Positions 41,818-51,757 of a stretch of 64,000 nucleotides of DNA are shown in pieces. The stretch is from JAJDTT01 sp022827025 (GTDB taxonomy: Bacteria; Acidobacteriota; UBA6911; RPQK01; JAJDTT01), in contig OZ241897.1 of assembly GCA_965203535.1 (NCBI GenBank), positions 4,588,001-4,652,000 of the forward strand. Direction: 5' to 3'. Each line of letters begins with the position of its first letter. The first letter of the stretch is position 1. The notes below the pieces were generated by a model that did no database searches, was not told the DNA's origin, and saw only the letters and a program-made list of their open reading frames with translations. The translations under genes and the position numbers were made by a program.

Positions 41818-43690
41818 CGCCCGAATTGGAAGCGGCCTGGCCGCCCCCGGCGGCAATGACCACATATTGCCGGCCCTCCGCCTCGTAAGTGGACGGGGTC
41901 GCGAAGCCGCCGGCGTTCAACTGATGCTCCCAGAGCACCCGCCCGTTGCTGGAGTCGTAGGCGCGGATCTTCTTGTCGAAGGATCCCGCCACGAAGATCA
42001 GCCCTCCCGCCGTGGCGATGGTCCCGCCGTGCATGGGACTCCCCGTCCCGCCGATTCCCCGGGCCTTCAACTCCGGGATCTCTCCCGCCACCACTCGCCA
42101 GGCGAAGTCCCCCGAGTCCAGGTCGATGGCCGTCAGGTAGCCCCACGGCGGCTTGATGGCCGGGTACTTCTCCGCATCCTGCAGCAGGGCCCGCTCCGGC
42201 AGGGCGTAGTCGAAGGGCTGGTCCTCCCGGGCGGGGGCCAGCGTGATCCGGTTGGTCCATTCGCTGGTGTTGACGAAGAGCCGGTTCGCCGCCGGGTCGT
42301 GGCTGCATCCGCCCCAGAGGGCGCCGCCCCGAAAGCCCGGATGGATGATGGTTCCCTGGAGGCTCGGGGGCGTGTAGAGGGCCCCGACGCGGGACCGGTC
42401 GTAGGTCTCCTTGACGAAGGCGTGGGCCTCCGGGGAGATGTCCGTGATCTGGTCCGGCATGAACCCCTGCCGGCACAGGGGCGGGGGCTTCACGGGAAAG
42501 GGCTGGGTCGGCCAGAGCTCCTCGCCCGGGACGTCCGAGGCGGGCATGGGCCGCTCCTCCACGGGGAAGACCGTCTCGCCCGTCTCCCGGTCGAAGAAGA
42601 AGACCATCCCCATCTTGGTGGGCTGGACCACCGCCTCGAAAGTCCGCCCGCCCTGGGTCATGTTGATAAGGGCCGGCTGGCACGGCAGGTCGTAGTCCCA
42701 GACGTCATGGTGGACGGTCTGGAAGTGCCATTTTCGCTCCCCGGTGGAGGCGTCCAGCGCCAGGACGCAGTTGCCGAAGAGGTTGGCGCCCTTGCGGTTG
42801 CCCCCGTAGAAGTCGAAGGCGGGCGAGCCGATGGAGGCGAAGACCCAACCCCGCGCCGGGTCCAGGCTCATGCCGCCCCAGTTGTTGGTGCCACCCGTGG
42901 TCTTCCACGAGTCTCCTTCCCAGGTGTCGTTTCCGAACTGGCCCGGACGAGGGGTGGTGTGGAAGATCCAGCGCCGTTTTCCGGTGGCGGCGTCGTAGCC
43001 CCGGATGTGGCCGGGCGCCTCGGGGTAGGGTCCCTCGGCGCCGCCGCCTCCCGCGATGATCAGGTCCTGGTAGGCCACCACCGGACTGGTCAAGGTGAAG
43101 GAGAGCCCGGTCATGTCGTGGTCGAAGTCTTCCTTCAGGTCGATGACCCCGTCCCGGCCGAATCCGGGCGTCGGCTTCCCGGTCCCCGCGTCGATGGAGT
43201 AGAGCATGTCCTTCACCGGAAGGAAGATCCGGCGGTCGCCGGGCCGGGCGGGATTCTCCCAGTAGGTGACGGCCCGGTTGATGCCGGGGGTGCCCCGCAG
43301 CGGCTTCCCGCCACGGGGATCAAAGCTCCACAGCTTCCGGCCCGTGGCCGCATCCAGCGCATGCACGTGAAGTGTGGCCGTGGAGACGTACATGCGCCCG
43401 TCCACCACGATGGGCGTGCACTCGATGGTGGTGGAGGGGCGCTGAAGAGCATCCCCGGTCCGGTGGGTCCAGGCCACCTTCAACTCGGAGACGTTGGTCC
43501 GGTTGATCTGGTCCAGGAACGAGTAGCGGCCGGCGCCCGCGTCTCCGCCGTAGTGTTGCCACTCCCGGGCGGCCGGGTCCGGAGCCTGCCGCGACGGGGC
43601 GCAGGCGCTCCAGGCGGCGGCCAGCGCGGAACTCGTCTTCAGAAAGTGACGGCGGTCGATGGGGCCGTTCTTACGCGAAGGGCGGTTCAC
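41789..43690 (-). CDS. PQQ-dependent dehydrogenase, Tat-exported
   Basis: A 633-residue protein. I use the GTG at 43690, which overlaps the upstream stop in GTGA. The N-terminus (IDRRHFLKTSSALAAAW) is a Tat signal. The PQQ propeller is complete: INRTNVSELKVAWTHRTGDA, VHALDAATGRKLWSFDP, GNDTWEGDSWKTTGGTNNWG, VVQPTKMGMVFFFDRETGE and GRQYVVIAAGGGQAASNSGD. It is a close paralogue of the dehydrogenase at 39083, and the two may act on different alcohols or sugars. It is the middle gene of a cytochrome-dehydrogenase-cytochrome operon. Confidence 0.9.
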   Translation of the reverse strand: MNRPSRKNGPIDRRHFLKTSSALAAAWSACAPSRQAPDPAAREWQHYGGDAGAGRYSFLDQINRTNVSELKVAWTHRTGDALQRPSTTIECTPIVVDGRMYVSTATLHVHALDAATGRKLWSFDPRGGKPLRGTPGINRAVTYWENPARPGDRRIFLPVKDMLYSIDAGTGKPTPGFGRDGVIDLKEDFDHDMTGLSFTLTSPVVAYQDLIIAGGGGAEGPYPEAPGHIRGYDAATGKRRWIFHTTPRPGQFGNDTWEGDSWKTTGGTNNWGGMSLDPARGWVFASIGSPAFDFYGGNRKGANLFGNCVLALDASTGERKWHFQTVHHDVWDYDLPCQPALINMTQGGRTFEAVVQPTKMGMVFFFDRETGETVFPVEERPMPASDVPGEELWPTQPFPVKPPPLCRQGFMPDQITDISPEAHAFVKETYDRSRVGALYTPPSLQGTIIHPGFRGGALWGGCSHDPAANRLFVNTSEWTNRITLAPAREDQPFDYALPERALLQDAEKYPAIKPPWGYLTAIDLDSGDFAWRVVAGEIPELKARGIGGTGSPMHGGTIATAGGLIFVAGSFDKKIRAYDSSNGRVLWEHQLNAGGFATPSTYEAEGRQYVVIAAGGGQAASNSGDEFVAFALA

Positions 43691-44085
43691 TTGGCGAATT
43701 TTCGGATGAGGTTCACCAGTTGCCACCGCTCCTCGTCGGAGAGCTTCTTCTGGTAGCCGGGCATGGGGTCCTTCCCGTTGGTGATCTTCCAGAAGAGTTC
43801 GCCGTCGGTGACCTTGGCCATGGCTTCGACGTCGTTGAACGGAGGGGGCTTTTCCTTGAGCATGCCCGCCACCGGACCGTCCGCGCCGCCGGTCTCACCG
43901 TGGCAGAACTTGCAGTTCTCGTCGTATTGGGTCCTCGCCGTGGCCATGGCTTCGTCGGTGGCCGCGTGGGGGTTCTTCATCTTCTTGGCCTCGTCGGGCG
44001 CCTCCCATTCGTGGGAGCCGGTGGCCAACAGGAGCAGGCAGCTCCCCATCAGGCTGAGGATGAGTCGAGTCGTGAATCTTCGCAT
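43687..44085 (-). CDS. Monohaem cytochrome c
   Basis: A 132-residue protein from the ATG at 44085. A signal (RLILSLMGSCLLLLATG) exports it. The haem motif is CKFCH and the distal Met ligand is in DPMPGYQKKLSDEERW, as in class I cytochrome c. It is the first gene of the operon and its stop overlaps the dehydrogenase GTG. It likely receives electrons from the dehydrogenase. Confidence 0.88.
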   Translation of the reverse strand: MRRFTTRLILSLMGSCLLLLATGSHEWEAPDEAKKMKNPHAATDEAMATARTQYDENCKFCHGETGGADGPVAGMLKEKPPPFNDVEAMAKVTDGELFWKITNGKDPMPGYQKKLSDEERWQLVNLIRKFAK

Positions 44086-44204
44086 GGATCGTTTTCTCCG
44101 CAATTTCGTGGAATGTGCCGTGGCCGGCGTGATCCCGGTTTCGCCGGCCCGGCGATTGTAACACTTCGGGTCTGCGCCGGACCGCTTTCCGAGGCCCGGT
44201 GCGG

Positions 44205-46085
44205 CTATTCCGGCACGGTCAGGACCAGCGCCGAAGCCCTGCCGGGTGCATGGTAGACACTGTTCACGGCGGTCTTCAAGTGGGTGTGGCGCCCCAGGAA
44301 CTCTCCCGTGTTGGGATTGACGTCATAGAAGGGAAAGTTGCTGCTGGAGATGTCCAGGCGGACCCGGTGCCCCTTGTGGAACCGGTTGGCCGTGTCCCAG
44401 AGGTCGATCTCCACCCGGTAGACGGCGCCCGGCTCCATGAGCACCTCCCGTTCCCGGGATTCGCGGAAACGCATCCTGAGGATGCCGTCCTCCAGGTTCA
44501 TGGCGTACCCCTCCGGATAGTCGGGAGAGGGAGGATAGACGTCCATGAGCTTGGCCGTGAAGTCGGTGTCCCTGGCCGTGGAGGAGACCCAGAGCTCCAC
44601 CCGCATGGGACCGGCGATCTCAAGGTCCTCTTCCAGGGGGGGCGTCTGAAAGGAGAGCACGTCGGAGCGGGACGAGAGGGGAAGCAGATCGGAGGGCGGG
44701 AACTCCCCCTTCAGCGGGACCTGGTTCTGGGCGCCGCGACGCACCAGGTGCTTGCCCGAGTCGATGTTTCCGCCGATGGTGGGCACGGGATTCCTGGGGT
44801 CATATTCGAAGCCGCTCCGCCCCGGTTCCCGGGGCGCATCGCGGCGGAGGCTGCCGTCGCCGTGCAGGTAGAGGCGCAGTTGCCGGGACCCCGCGGGGGG
44901 CCACGTATCGGAGGTCTTCCAGGCGCCGCCGCTCCAGAGCCTCCCCTTCTCGTTGCGCTTCGCCGATTCGGCGCCCATGACGAAGTAGCGGACCCGGGGC
45001 TTCTGCTCCAGGCCCAGGTCCTCTCCCTTGAGGAACTGGTCGAACCACTTCACCGCCTTCTTCCGGAGCGTCATCTTCACCTCCGGTCCGAAGTCCACGT
45101 CCCCGGCGTGGGTCACCTGCGTGGAGTGGGTCCAGGGCCCCACCAGGAGATGGACGTAGCCCTGCCGTCCAGTCAGACCCTGGAAGTTCTTCACGGTCCC
45201 GCGCTTGAAGATGTCGTACCAGCCACCGATGTAGCAGATGGGGATGTCCGGGTATTGGGAATGGCGCTCCTCGAAGTTGTAGCCGTTCTGCTTCCAGTAG
45301 TCGTCGTACGTGGGATGGGCGCGCCAGTCGGCGTACCAGCGGGCATAGGAGGGCGTCCAGGACAACGGGGAGGTGGACTTGAGGGGCGCCGCCATGAGCC
45401 AGCTTCTCAGTTGCTCGTTGGCCCGGGTCAGTGCCTCCAGCGTGGGCGTGTCTTCTTCCTGGTCCGGATCGGCGGGTTCGGTCTCCTTGCCCGTCTGAGC
45501 CAGACGGAATCCGTAGACCATGTTGTGCAGGAGGGCGAAGGCGCCGCCGCGGCCCGCTCCGTCCTCGATGTAGTTGGAAGTGCCCACGTAGGCGAACATG
45601 GTCCTCAGGTGGGGCGGACTCAGGGCCGCCAGGGCGTTCTGGCAGGCGGCCCCGTAGGACCCGCCGTAGGTCCCCACGTCGCCGTTGGACCAGGGTTGGG
45701 CGGCGATCCATTCCACGGCGTCGTACCCGTCCTTGCCCTCGTTGACGTAGATGTAGAATTCCCCCTCCGATTCGTACCGGCCCCGCGTGTCCTGGATCGC
45801 CACCGCGTAGCCGTGGGTGGTGAAGAACTCGGCGGTCGTGGCCGTCCTGTGCTTCCCGTAGGGGTGCCGGATGAGGATGGTGGGGAAGGGACCGGGAGGG
45901 GTGGTCTCGCCGTTGGGCAGATAGACGTCGGTGGCCAGGCGGACTCCGTCGCGCATCGGCACCATCACGTTCTTCCAGATGCGGACCTGAATCGGGTCTT
46001 TGGGAGGCAGGGCGTAGGAGAAGGGAGCCGATCCGATGACGACGGCTGCCGAAGCGATCAGGACCTGGATATTTCGAAGGATCAT
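44205..46085 (-). CDS. CocE/NonD-family serine hydrolase, exported
   Basis: A 626-residue protein with a Sec signal (VLIASAAVVIGSAPFSYA). The alpha/beta-hydrolase nucleophile sits in GTYGGSYGAACQ (Ser143), instead of the commoner GxSYxG of cocaine esterase. IQDTRGRYESEGEF, WYDIFKRGTVKNF and LLVGPWTHSTQV match the peptidase S15/CocE core, and a jelly-roll C-terminal domain ends with NTGEFLGRHTHLKTAVNSVY. It could be an acyl- or dipeptidyl-hydrolase acting on exported substrates. It is not obviously in an operon. Confidence 0.85.
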   Translation of the reverse strand: MILRNIQVLIASAAVVIGSAPFSYALPPKDPIQVRIWKNVMVPMRDGVRLATDVYLPNGETTPPGPFPTILIRHPYGKHRTATTAEFFTTHGYAVAIQDTRGRYESEGEFYIYVNEGKDGYDAVEWIAAQPWSNGDVGTYGGSYGAACQNALAALSPPHLRTMFAYVGTSNYIEDGAGRGGAFALLHNMVYGFRLAQTGKETEPADPDQEEDTPTLEALTRANEQLRSWLMAAPLKSTSPLSWTPSYARWYADWRAHPTYDDYWKQNGYNFEERHSQYPDIPICYIGGWYDIFKRGTVKNFQGLTGRQGYVHLLVGPWTHSTQVTHAGDVDFGPEVKMTLRKKAVKWFDQFLKGEDLGLEQKPRVRYFVMGAESAKRNEKGRLWSGGAWKTSDTWPPAGSRQLRLYLHGDGSLRRDAPREPGRSGFEYDPRNPVPTIGGNIDSGKHLVRRGAQNQVPLKGEFPPSDLLPLSSRSDVLSFQTPPLEEDLEIAGPMRVELWVSSTARDTDFTAKLMDVYPPSPDYPEGYAMNLEDGILRMRFRESREREVLMEPGAVYRVEIDLWDTANRFHKGHRVRLDISSSNFPFYDVNPNTGEFLGRHTHLKTAVNSVYHAPGRASALVLTVPE

Positions 46086-46304
46086 GGCGAACTCTCCAGT
46101 CGGTAATCCACAGGCAATCTACAGGAACCTCACAGGCCATCCACACCCGTCACGGGGTCGATGAATGCCGCGAGCCAGTTTAGTCCTGGCCGCCGGGATC
46201 TTCCACACGGAGCCGCCGGTGGGCCTGGACGATCCGTTTTGACCGGCTCTGGCGACCGTTCTATATTGTGGGCTCACTTGAAACAACCATAGGGAGCCAA
46301 ACGA

Positions 46305-47348
46305 ATGACGAGTCAATCGCATCGGGCAGTGATCATGGGTCTGGGCTACATCGGCGGCGCGGACCAGGTTTCGGGAGACGCGTTGGGCCAGTTGGTGGTG
46401 GACCTGGACGGGACCCACATCGACGCCCTGGCCAACCATCCCCGGGTCGACGTGGTGGCCGGGAGCAGCCGCGACCTGGGGCGGCGGGAACGGTTCACCG
46501 AACGGACCGGGATCGGGACCTACGCCGACTGGCGGGAGATGCTGGAGCAGGAAAAGCCCGACATCGTGGGTGTGGCGACCTACACCCCGGTCCACAAGGA
46601 GATGACGGTGGCCTGCGCCCGCCAGGGGGTCCGGGCCATCCTCTGCGAGAAACCGATCGCCAACACCGTGGCCGACGGGCAGGACATGGTGGATGCCTGC
46701 GATGAGGCCGGGTCGTTGCTGGCCATCAACCACAACCGCCGGTACAACCCCAACTACCGGAGGCTGCGGGACCATATCGCTGCAGGAGGGTTGGGCGAGC
46801 TGACTTCGGTGACGGCCCAGTGGAGCAGCGGGCGCCTGGGGAACGTGGGGACCCACGTCTTCGACGCCATCCGATGCGTCACCGGCCGCCGGGTGGAAGC
46901 GGTCTCGGGGACCTTGGACCTGGCCGGGAAGCCCGACTGCCGGGGACCCGCGTTTCAGGACCCGGGAGGCTGGGGCGTGATGCGGTTGGAAGGGGGCCTC
47001 ATGACCACGGTGGACGCCGCCGACTACGCCTGCGTCCCCATGGTCATCGGCTTCAACGGCACCGAGGGCCGGGCGACCACTGGTGGCGAGGAGGTGAGGA
47101 TCGAGTACTGGGACGGGCGGAGTGAGGAGTGGCCCAGTCCTAGGGCGCAAGCCACCTCCATGGACGTGGCGGTGGTCGAGATCGTGGACTGGTTGGAGGG
47201 TACGGCGCCGTTTCCCTATCCGGCCGTGGAAGCGGTCGAGACGTTGGAAGCCATCGCCGGCTTCCACCTCTCCCACGCCCGCTCCGGTGCTTGGGTGGAC
47301 CTGCCGCTAAAGGGCGACGACCGGAACCACGTGGTCAATAGCGGGTAG
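46305..47348 (+). CDS. Gfo/Idh/MocA-family oxidoreductase
   Basis: A 347-residue protein with AGGGAG at good distance from the ATG. AVIMGLGYIGGADQVSGDAL is an N-terminal Rossmann site, slightly unusual because the usual GxGxxG is spread. ILCEKPIANTVADGQDMVD carries the EKP motif, and NHNRRYNPNYRRLRDHI matches the substrate-domain block. The family reduces or oxidises sugars and polyols using NAD(P). It diverges from the CocE-like gene, sharing a 219-base region. Confidence 0.82.
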   Translation: MTSQSHRAVIMGLGYIGGADQVSGDALGQLVVDLDGTHIDALANHPRVDVVAGSSRDLGRRERFTERTGIGTYADWREMLEQEKPDIVGVATYTPVHKEMTVACARQGVRAILCEKPIANTVADGQDMVDACDEAGSLLAINHNRRYNPNYRRLRDHIAAGGLGELTSVTAQWSSGRLGNVGTHVFDAIRCVTGRRVEAVSGTLDLAGKPDCRGPAFQDPGGWGVMRLEGGLMTTVDAADYACVPMVIGFNGTEGRATTGGEEVRIEYWDGRSEEWPSPRAQATSMDVAVVEIVDWLEGTAPFPYPAVEAVETLEAIAGFHLSHARSGAWVDLPLKGDDRNHVVNSG

Positions 47349-47432
47349 AGGAAGCGATTTCCAATCGCCCGGGAGGGGCGACATCCCTGTCGCCCTCAGG
47401 AAGGGCGATTTCCAGTCCCAATTGTCTCGCAG
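47349..47432. repeat. Three short hairpins at the 3' end
   Basis: GCGATTTCCAATCGC, GGGGCGACATCCCTGTCGCCC and GGGCGATTTCCAGTC-like strings follow the oxidoreductase stop. Same loop types as in other hairpin clusters, and the first two are perfectly paired. Confidence 0.65.
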
Positions 47433-47684
47433 TCAACGACTACCAAACGGTAACGTTTCCGGGTCCATTCCGAAGGTGGCGTACTCCTGGACCTGCCCCG
47501 CCTCGTCGGCGGTCATGATCACGCCGTAGCGAGCCCCGGTCAGCGCGCAGGCGCTCTCGACGACCTCCTGCGGGACGGTGTTGACGTCGAGGCTCACGCT
47601 GATCCGCAGGATGGCGGCGCTGAGCTTGGGGACGCGATCCTCCAGCGTCTCGATCTTTCGCCTCAGTTCGTCGGGACTCTGCAT
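47433..47684 (-). pseudogene. GAF-domain sensor protein, 5' fragment
   Basis: From the ATG at 47684, preceded by AAGGAGGGGTCA, 83 codons. SPDELRRKIETLEDRVPKLS is the coiled-coil start, and ISVSLDVNTVPQEVVESACA with GARYGVIMTADEAG is the beginning of a GAF domain typical of sensor kinases and response regulators. The frame stops after the first part of the GAF, so the output domain is lost. It is probably a remnant. Confidence 0.65.
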
Positions 47685-48306
47685 TGACCCCTCCTTGCCG
47701 GATTCTGGACCGAGCTTCAGTTCAGCGTTCCCCTGCATCGACACGATCCCAGAGCCGGGTTGGGGATGCATTGGACGCTGCGGGCTCCGATTAATAGCTA
47801 ATAGCGATTTCGAGAAATAAATCATAAGATTATCAGCAGAAAAGGTTAAATTGTCAGACTTATATCATTTACTCTATTTACATTCCCACCTTAATGACGA
47901 TACGATTTAGTGACATCAAGTCATCCAGTGCCGTGAAGATCGTTCACTAGGCAATGCGTCGTCCAAGACAATTCTTCGGGAATCGGTTATGGCGAGAGAA
48001 GCGATCCCTCGTAATTCAATGCAATAGGGAACCCGTTTCTCCCTTCCGTCGCTCCTGCCGGCACGGTGGAATCGGACGGCCCTTCCCTACGGTCACCGTT
48101 GAACCTCAACAACAGCCCATCGACCGGCGCGGTCCCTTCAGAGTCGGATCATTTCGCCCAAGTGCAGTCACTGGCACCGGCGGCGACCCGTTGACGGGCG
48201 CGATCCTCCAAAGTCCCGAGTCGGCCTGGAGTTTCCGCAACTTTTCATACGAGAACCGTCGCTCAAGAGTCATGCAGATTCCGAATTCATGAGAAAGGAC
48301 GACACC
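47685..48306. other. Intergenic stretch, locally AT-rich
   Basis: The part 47800-47900 is clearly more AT-rich than its surroundings and may hold regulatory sites. I see no gene and no exact promoter pair. Confidence 0.4.
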
Positions 48307-51306
48307 GTGAGAAGACCTCCAGCAGCAGACCTCACACGAAGATTTCCGACGATTGCGATTGCCGTTGTGGCGTTCGCCGCGATGTTCGCAGCATCGTTTG
48401 GCGATGCCGAAGAACGCTATATCTTTCCGGTCGCCGAGGTGGGAGAGCAACTCGGTCGCCCCTCGGGACTGGCGGTGGACGGAGAGGGCAACCTCTATGT
48501 AACCGATCCCAGCAATCAGCAGATTCGGCGGATCGACCCGGAGGGAACCGTTACGACGATTGCGGGGACGGGGGAACAAGGATTCTCCGGCGACGGGGGA
48601 CCGGCGACGGAGGCACAAATTGCATTTCCTGTCGGGCTGACGATGGACGGAGCGGACAACCTCTATGTGGCCGACCAAGCAAACTGCCGGATTCGGCGGA
48701 TCGACCCGGAGGGAATCATCACGACGTTCGCGGGAAGTGGACCAATCGGAGAGAGTTGTGGCTTTGGAGGGAACGGCGGTCCGGCGACAGAGGCGCAACT
48801 CAGAAATCCAGAGTGGCTGGCATTGGATGGAACGGGCAACCTCTATGTATCCGGCCGCCGTGAAGTCCGAGTCATCAGGTTGCCGGGCGGAAGGAATCCC
48901 GTCACCCAGGAGTTTCCGCAATTTGCCAATGGCGATTCCGCCACCTCCGACTTGGTGGTGGTGAACGTGGACACCAAGACGGTCACTCCGGTCGTCCGCT
49001 TCTACGATTCGATGGGAAATCCGATCTCTGCTGATGCGGTGGTCAACGTGAGCGAAGATCTGGAGCTCGCGGAGGACGGAGCGTTGTCCGTCACGGCGGG
49101 GATCCCGCCGCTGGGCGAGCGGACGATCTCCACACATGGGCAGGGTGCTTTGACAACCGGATCGATAAGGGTGGTCTCTGACGGATACGCCGGCGGGGTT
49201 CTGCGCTTCGCCAGCATGGCCGTAGGAGTCGCTGGAGTGGGGGCCGCCGAACCCGTCAACGACGCCATGTTCCCGGCCCGCCGGCAGGAAGGCGGAATCA
49301 ACACCGGGGCGGCGATCCGGAACTTGGAGTCCGACGCTGTGGCCATGACCTGCCACCTGATGCAGGGCGGTGAAGTGCTGGAATCCACGATGGTGGAGTT
49401 GGCCGGTGACGGGCAGCAGGCACGGTTCATCAACGAGATGTTCCCGGAAGCCGACACATCCGACTTCACAGGATCGGTGCGCTGTACCGCCCCCGAGGAC
49501 AGCAAGTTCAGCGGTGTCGCCTTGGAGATGGATGCGAGGAACCGCACCTTCACAACACTACCCATCGTGGCGGTGCCCGCCATGTCGCGCGGTGGCGTCG
49601 AAGTGCCCCGCATCTTCCCAATCGCGGGAACCGGCGAGGCTGGCTATAGCGGCGACGGTGGCCCGGCGACGGAAGCGCAACTCTTTGACCCCACGGGGCT
49701 GGCAGTGGACGGAGGAGGCAACGTCTATGTAGTCGATAGGGGCAACCAGCGGATTCGGCGAATCGACCCGGAGGGCATCATCACGACCATCGCGGGAACC
49801 GGCGAGGCGGGCCACGGCGACGACGGCGGTCCGGCGACGGAAACACCCATTAGTGCCCCAAACAGCGTAATGGTGGACGGTGCGGGCAACGTCTATGTGG
49901 CCGAAGATAGAGTGCTTCGGATCGACCCGGAGGGCATCATTACGACCATCGCGGGAACCGGCGAGTACGGATTCGGCGGCGATGGCGGCCCAGCGACGGA
50001 GGCACAATTCAGAAGGGCTCACTCGATGGCTCTGGACACAACGGGCAACCTCTACGTGACCGATAGGGACAACCACCGGATTCGGCGGATCGACCCGGAG
50101 GGGATCATCACGACGATCGCGGGAACGGGGGAACGAGGATTCGCCGGCGATGGGGGACCGGCAACCGAGGCACAATTCAATCGGCTCTACGGCTTGGCGC
50201 TGGATGGGACGGGCAACCTCTATGTGGCCGACAGGTGGAACAACCGGATTCGGCGCATCGACCCGGAGGGCATCGTCACAACGTTTGCGGGAAACGGAGA
50301 ATGGGGAACTGGTGGCGACGGGGGACCGGCGACCGAGGCCCAACTCCCGTCGCCATACGCGGTGGCGGTGGACGGAACGGGCAACGTCTTCGTGGGCGGC
50401 ACTGGCTGCGTGGTCCGGCGGATCGACCCGGAGGGAACTATCACGACGATTGCAGGGATTGTATCCGGAGGTTGTGAATATGGCGGTGACGGGGGACCGG
50501 CAACCGAGGCGCAACTCAACTATCCCCATGGGCTGGCGGCGGACGGAGCGGGCAACCTCTATATAGCCGACAGGTTCAACCTCCGGATCCGAGTCGTCCG
50601 TCCGGCGGGCGAGAGAAATCCCATCACCCACGAGTTTCCGCAATTTGCCAATGGCGGCTCCACCGTCTCCGACCTGGTGTTGGTAAACGTGGACACCAAG
50701 ACGGTCACTCCGGTCATCCGCTTCTACGGTTCGACGGGGGATCCGATATCCGCCGATTCAGTGGTGGAAGTCACGGGAGATCTGCAACTCGCGGAAGACG
50801 GCGCGTTGACCGTCACGGCGGGGATCCCGCCGCTGGGCGAACGAACGATCTCCACGCATGGGCAGGGAGCGTTGACGACCGGATCGGTGAGGGTAGTCTC
50901 CGACGGGTACACCGGTGGAGTACTGCGCTTCGACAGCATGGCCGTCGGAGTGGCGGGAGTTGCGGCCGCTCAACCGGTCCACGACGCTCTCTTCCCGGCC
51001 CGCCGGCAGGAGGGCGGAATCAACACTGGGGCGGCGATCCGGAACTTAGCGTCCGAGGCCATGACCCTGACCTGCCATCTGATGCAGGGCGGCGAAGTGC
51101 TGGAAACGGCGATGGTGGAATTGGCCGGCAACGGACAGCAGGCGCGGTTCATCAACGAGATGTTCCCGGAGGCCGACACGTCCGACTTCACGGGTTCCGT
51201 GCGCTGTGCCGCCCCCGAGGGCAAGAGGTTCACCGGAGTCGCCTTGGAGATGGACATCGGAAACCGCATCTTCACGACGTTGCCGCTAGTGCCGGTTGGA
51301 AGATGA
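48307..51306 (+). CDS. Secreted NHL-repeat protein with a duplicated C-terminal module
   Basis: I prefer the GTG at 48307, which has AAAGGA upstream, over ATG 48289; length is about 999 residues. A signal (IAIAVVAFAAMFAASFGDA) exports it. Nine or so NHL-type repeats share the pattern GLAVDGEGNLYVTD, IRRIDPEGIITTIAGTGE, GFSGDGGPATEAQ. They occur as a block of two to three and a block of six, each followed by a similar about 230-residue module (EFPQFANG, SDLVVVNVDTKTVTPVVRFY, LGERTISTHGQGALTTGS, QARFINEMFPEADTSDFTGS). The whole unit is therefore duplicated. It probably works in adhesion or polymer binding outside the cell. Confidence 0.85.
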   Translation: MRRPPAADLTRRFPTIAIAVVAFAAMFAASFGDAEERYIFPVAEVGEQLGRPSGLAVDGEGNLYVTDPSNQQIRRIDPEGTVTTIAGTGEQGFSGDGGPATEAQIAFPVGLTMDGADNLYVADQANCRIRRIDPEGIITTFAGSGPIGESCGFGGNGGPATEAQLRNPEWLALDGTGNLYVSGRREVRVIRLPGGRNPVTQEFPQFANGDSATSDLVVVNVDTKTVTPVVRFYDSMGNPISADAVVNVSEDLELAEDGALSVTAGIPPLGERTISTHGQGALTTGSIRVVSDGYAGGVLRFASMAVGVAGVGAAEPVNDAMFPARRQEGGINTGAAIRNLESDAVAMTCHLMQGGEVLESTMVELAGDGQQARFINEMFPEADTSDFTGSVRCTAPEDSKFSGVALEMDARNRTFTTLPIVAVPAMSRGGVEVPRIFPIAGTGEAGYSGDGGPATEAQLFDPTGLAVDGGGNVYVVDRGNQRIRRIDPEGIITTIAGTGEAGHGDDGGPATETPISAPNSVMVDGAGNVYVAEDRVLRIDPEGIITTIAGTGEYGFGGDGGPATEAQFRRAHSMALDTTGNLYVTDRDNHRIRRIDPEGIITTIAGTGERGFAGDGGPATEAQFNRLYGLALDGTGNLYVADRWNNRIRRIDPEGIVTTFAGNGEWGTGGDGGPATEAQLPSPYAVAVDGTGNVFVGGTGCVVRRIDPEGTITTIAGIVSGGCEYGGDGGPATEAQLNYPHGLAADGAGNLYIADRFNLRIRVVRPAGERNPITHEFPQFANGGSTVSDLVLVNVDTKTVTPVIRFYGSTGDPISADSVVEVTGDLQLAEDGALTVTAGIPPLGERTISTHGQGALTTGSVRVVSDGYTGGVLRFDSMAVGVAGVAAAQPVHDALFPARRQEGGINTGAAIRNLASEAMTLTCHLMQGGEVLETAMVELAGNGQQARFINEMFPEADTSDFTGSVRCAAPEGKRFTGVALEMDIGNRIFTTLPLVPVGR

Positions 51307-51757
51307 TGAAACTTATCGGATTTGCAGGTCAAAGCGTGGAAGAATCACAACTTGCATGTACTGTTGACCGTTTGTTTCCTAAATTCACAGGAGCTTACGA
51401 AAGCAGGGGAATGGGATAAGCGGAGTCGAGAGGCACGAAAACCGCCGCTGGACAAGATACGCCAAATGGGTTGTCGCTACTGTGATCTGGCCGGGTGGCT
51501 TGGTATTCACAGTTGCGTGGCTCACGAACGAGGCGGCTCTGCGCGTCGAGACGATTAAAGGTTCAGGAAATATAGGAGGAAACAATATGGTCTGACTTCG
51601 TCGTAAGCAGTCCTATAGTGGGAAGGAGGCTTGCTACTTTCTCCTATCTCGAAGCGATGTTAGGGGGGATAACCGCTGCCCCTGGATTTCCGGAGCCACG
51701 GACGACTTCCAGCAATCCGACAAAATCAAAAAATAATTTCCGAGGTGAGTTTGCTCT
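51307..51757. other. Intergenic stretch without a supported gene
   Basis: Short frames on both strands lack conserved character. GAGGTGAG at 51742 probably serves as the ribosome-binding site of the next gene. Nothing else is seen. Confidence 0.4.

Noticed and set aside
39206..46106. Long plus-strand ORFs of 558, 684 and 635 codons opposite PQQ dehydrogenases and the CocE-type hydrolase
   Set aside because: They show no domain and mirror genuine genes; their length is due to high GC in third positions.
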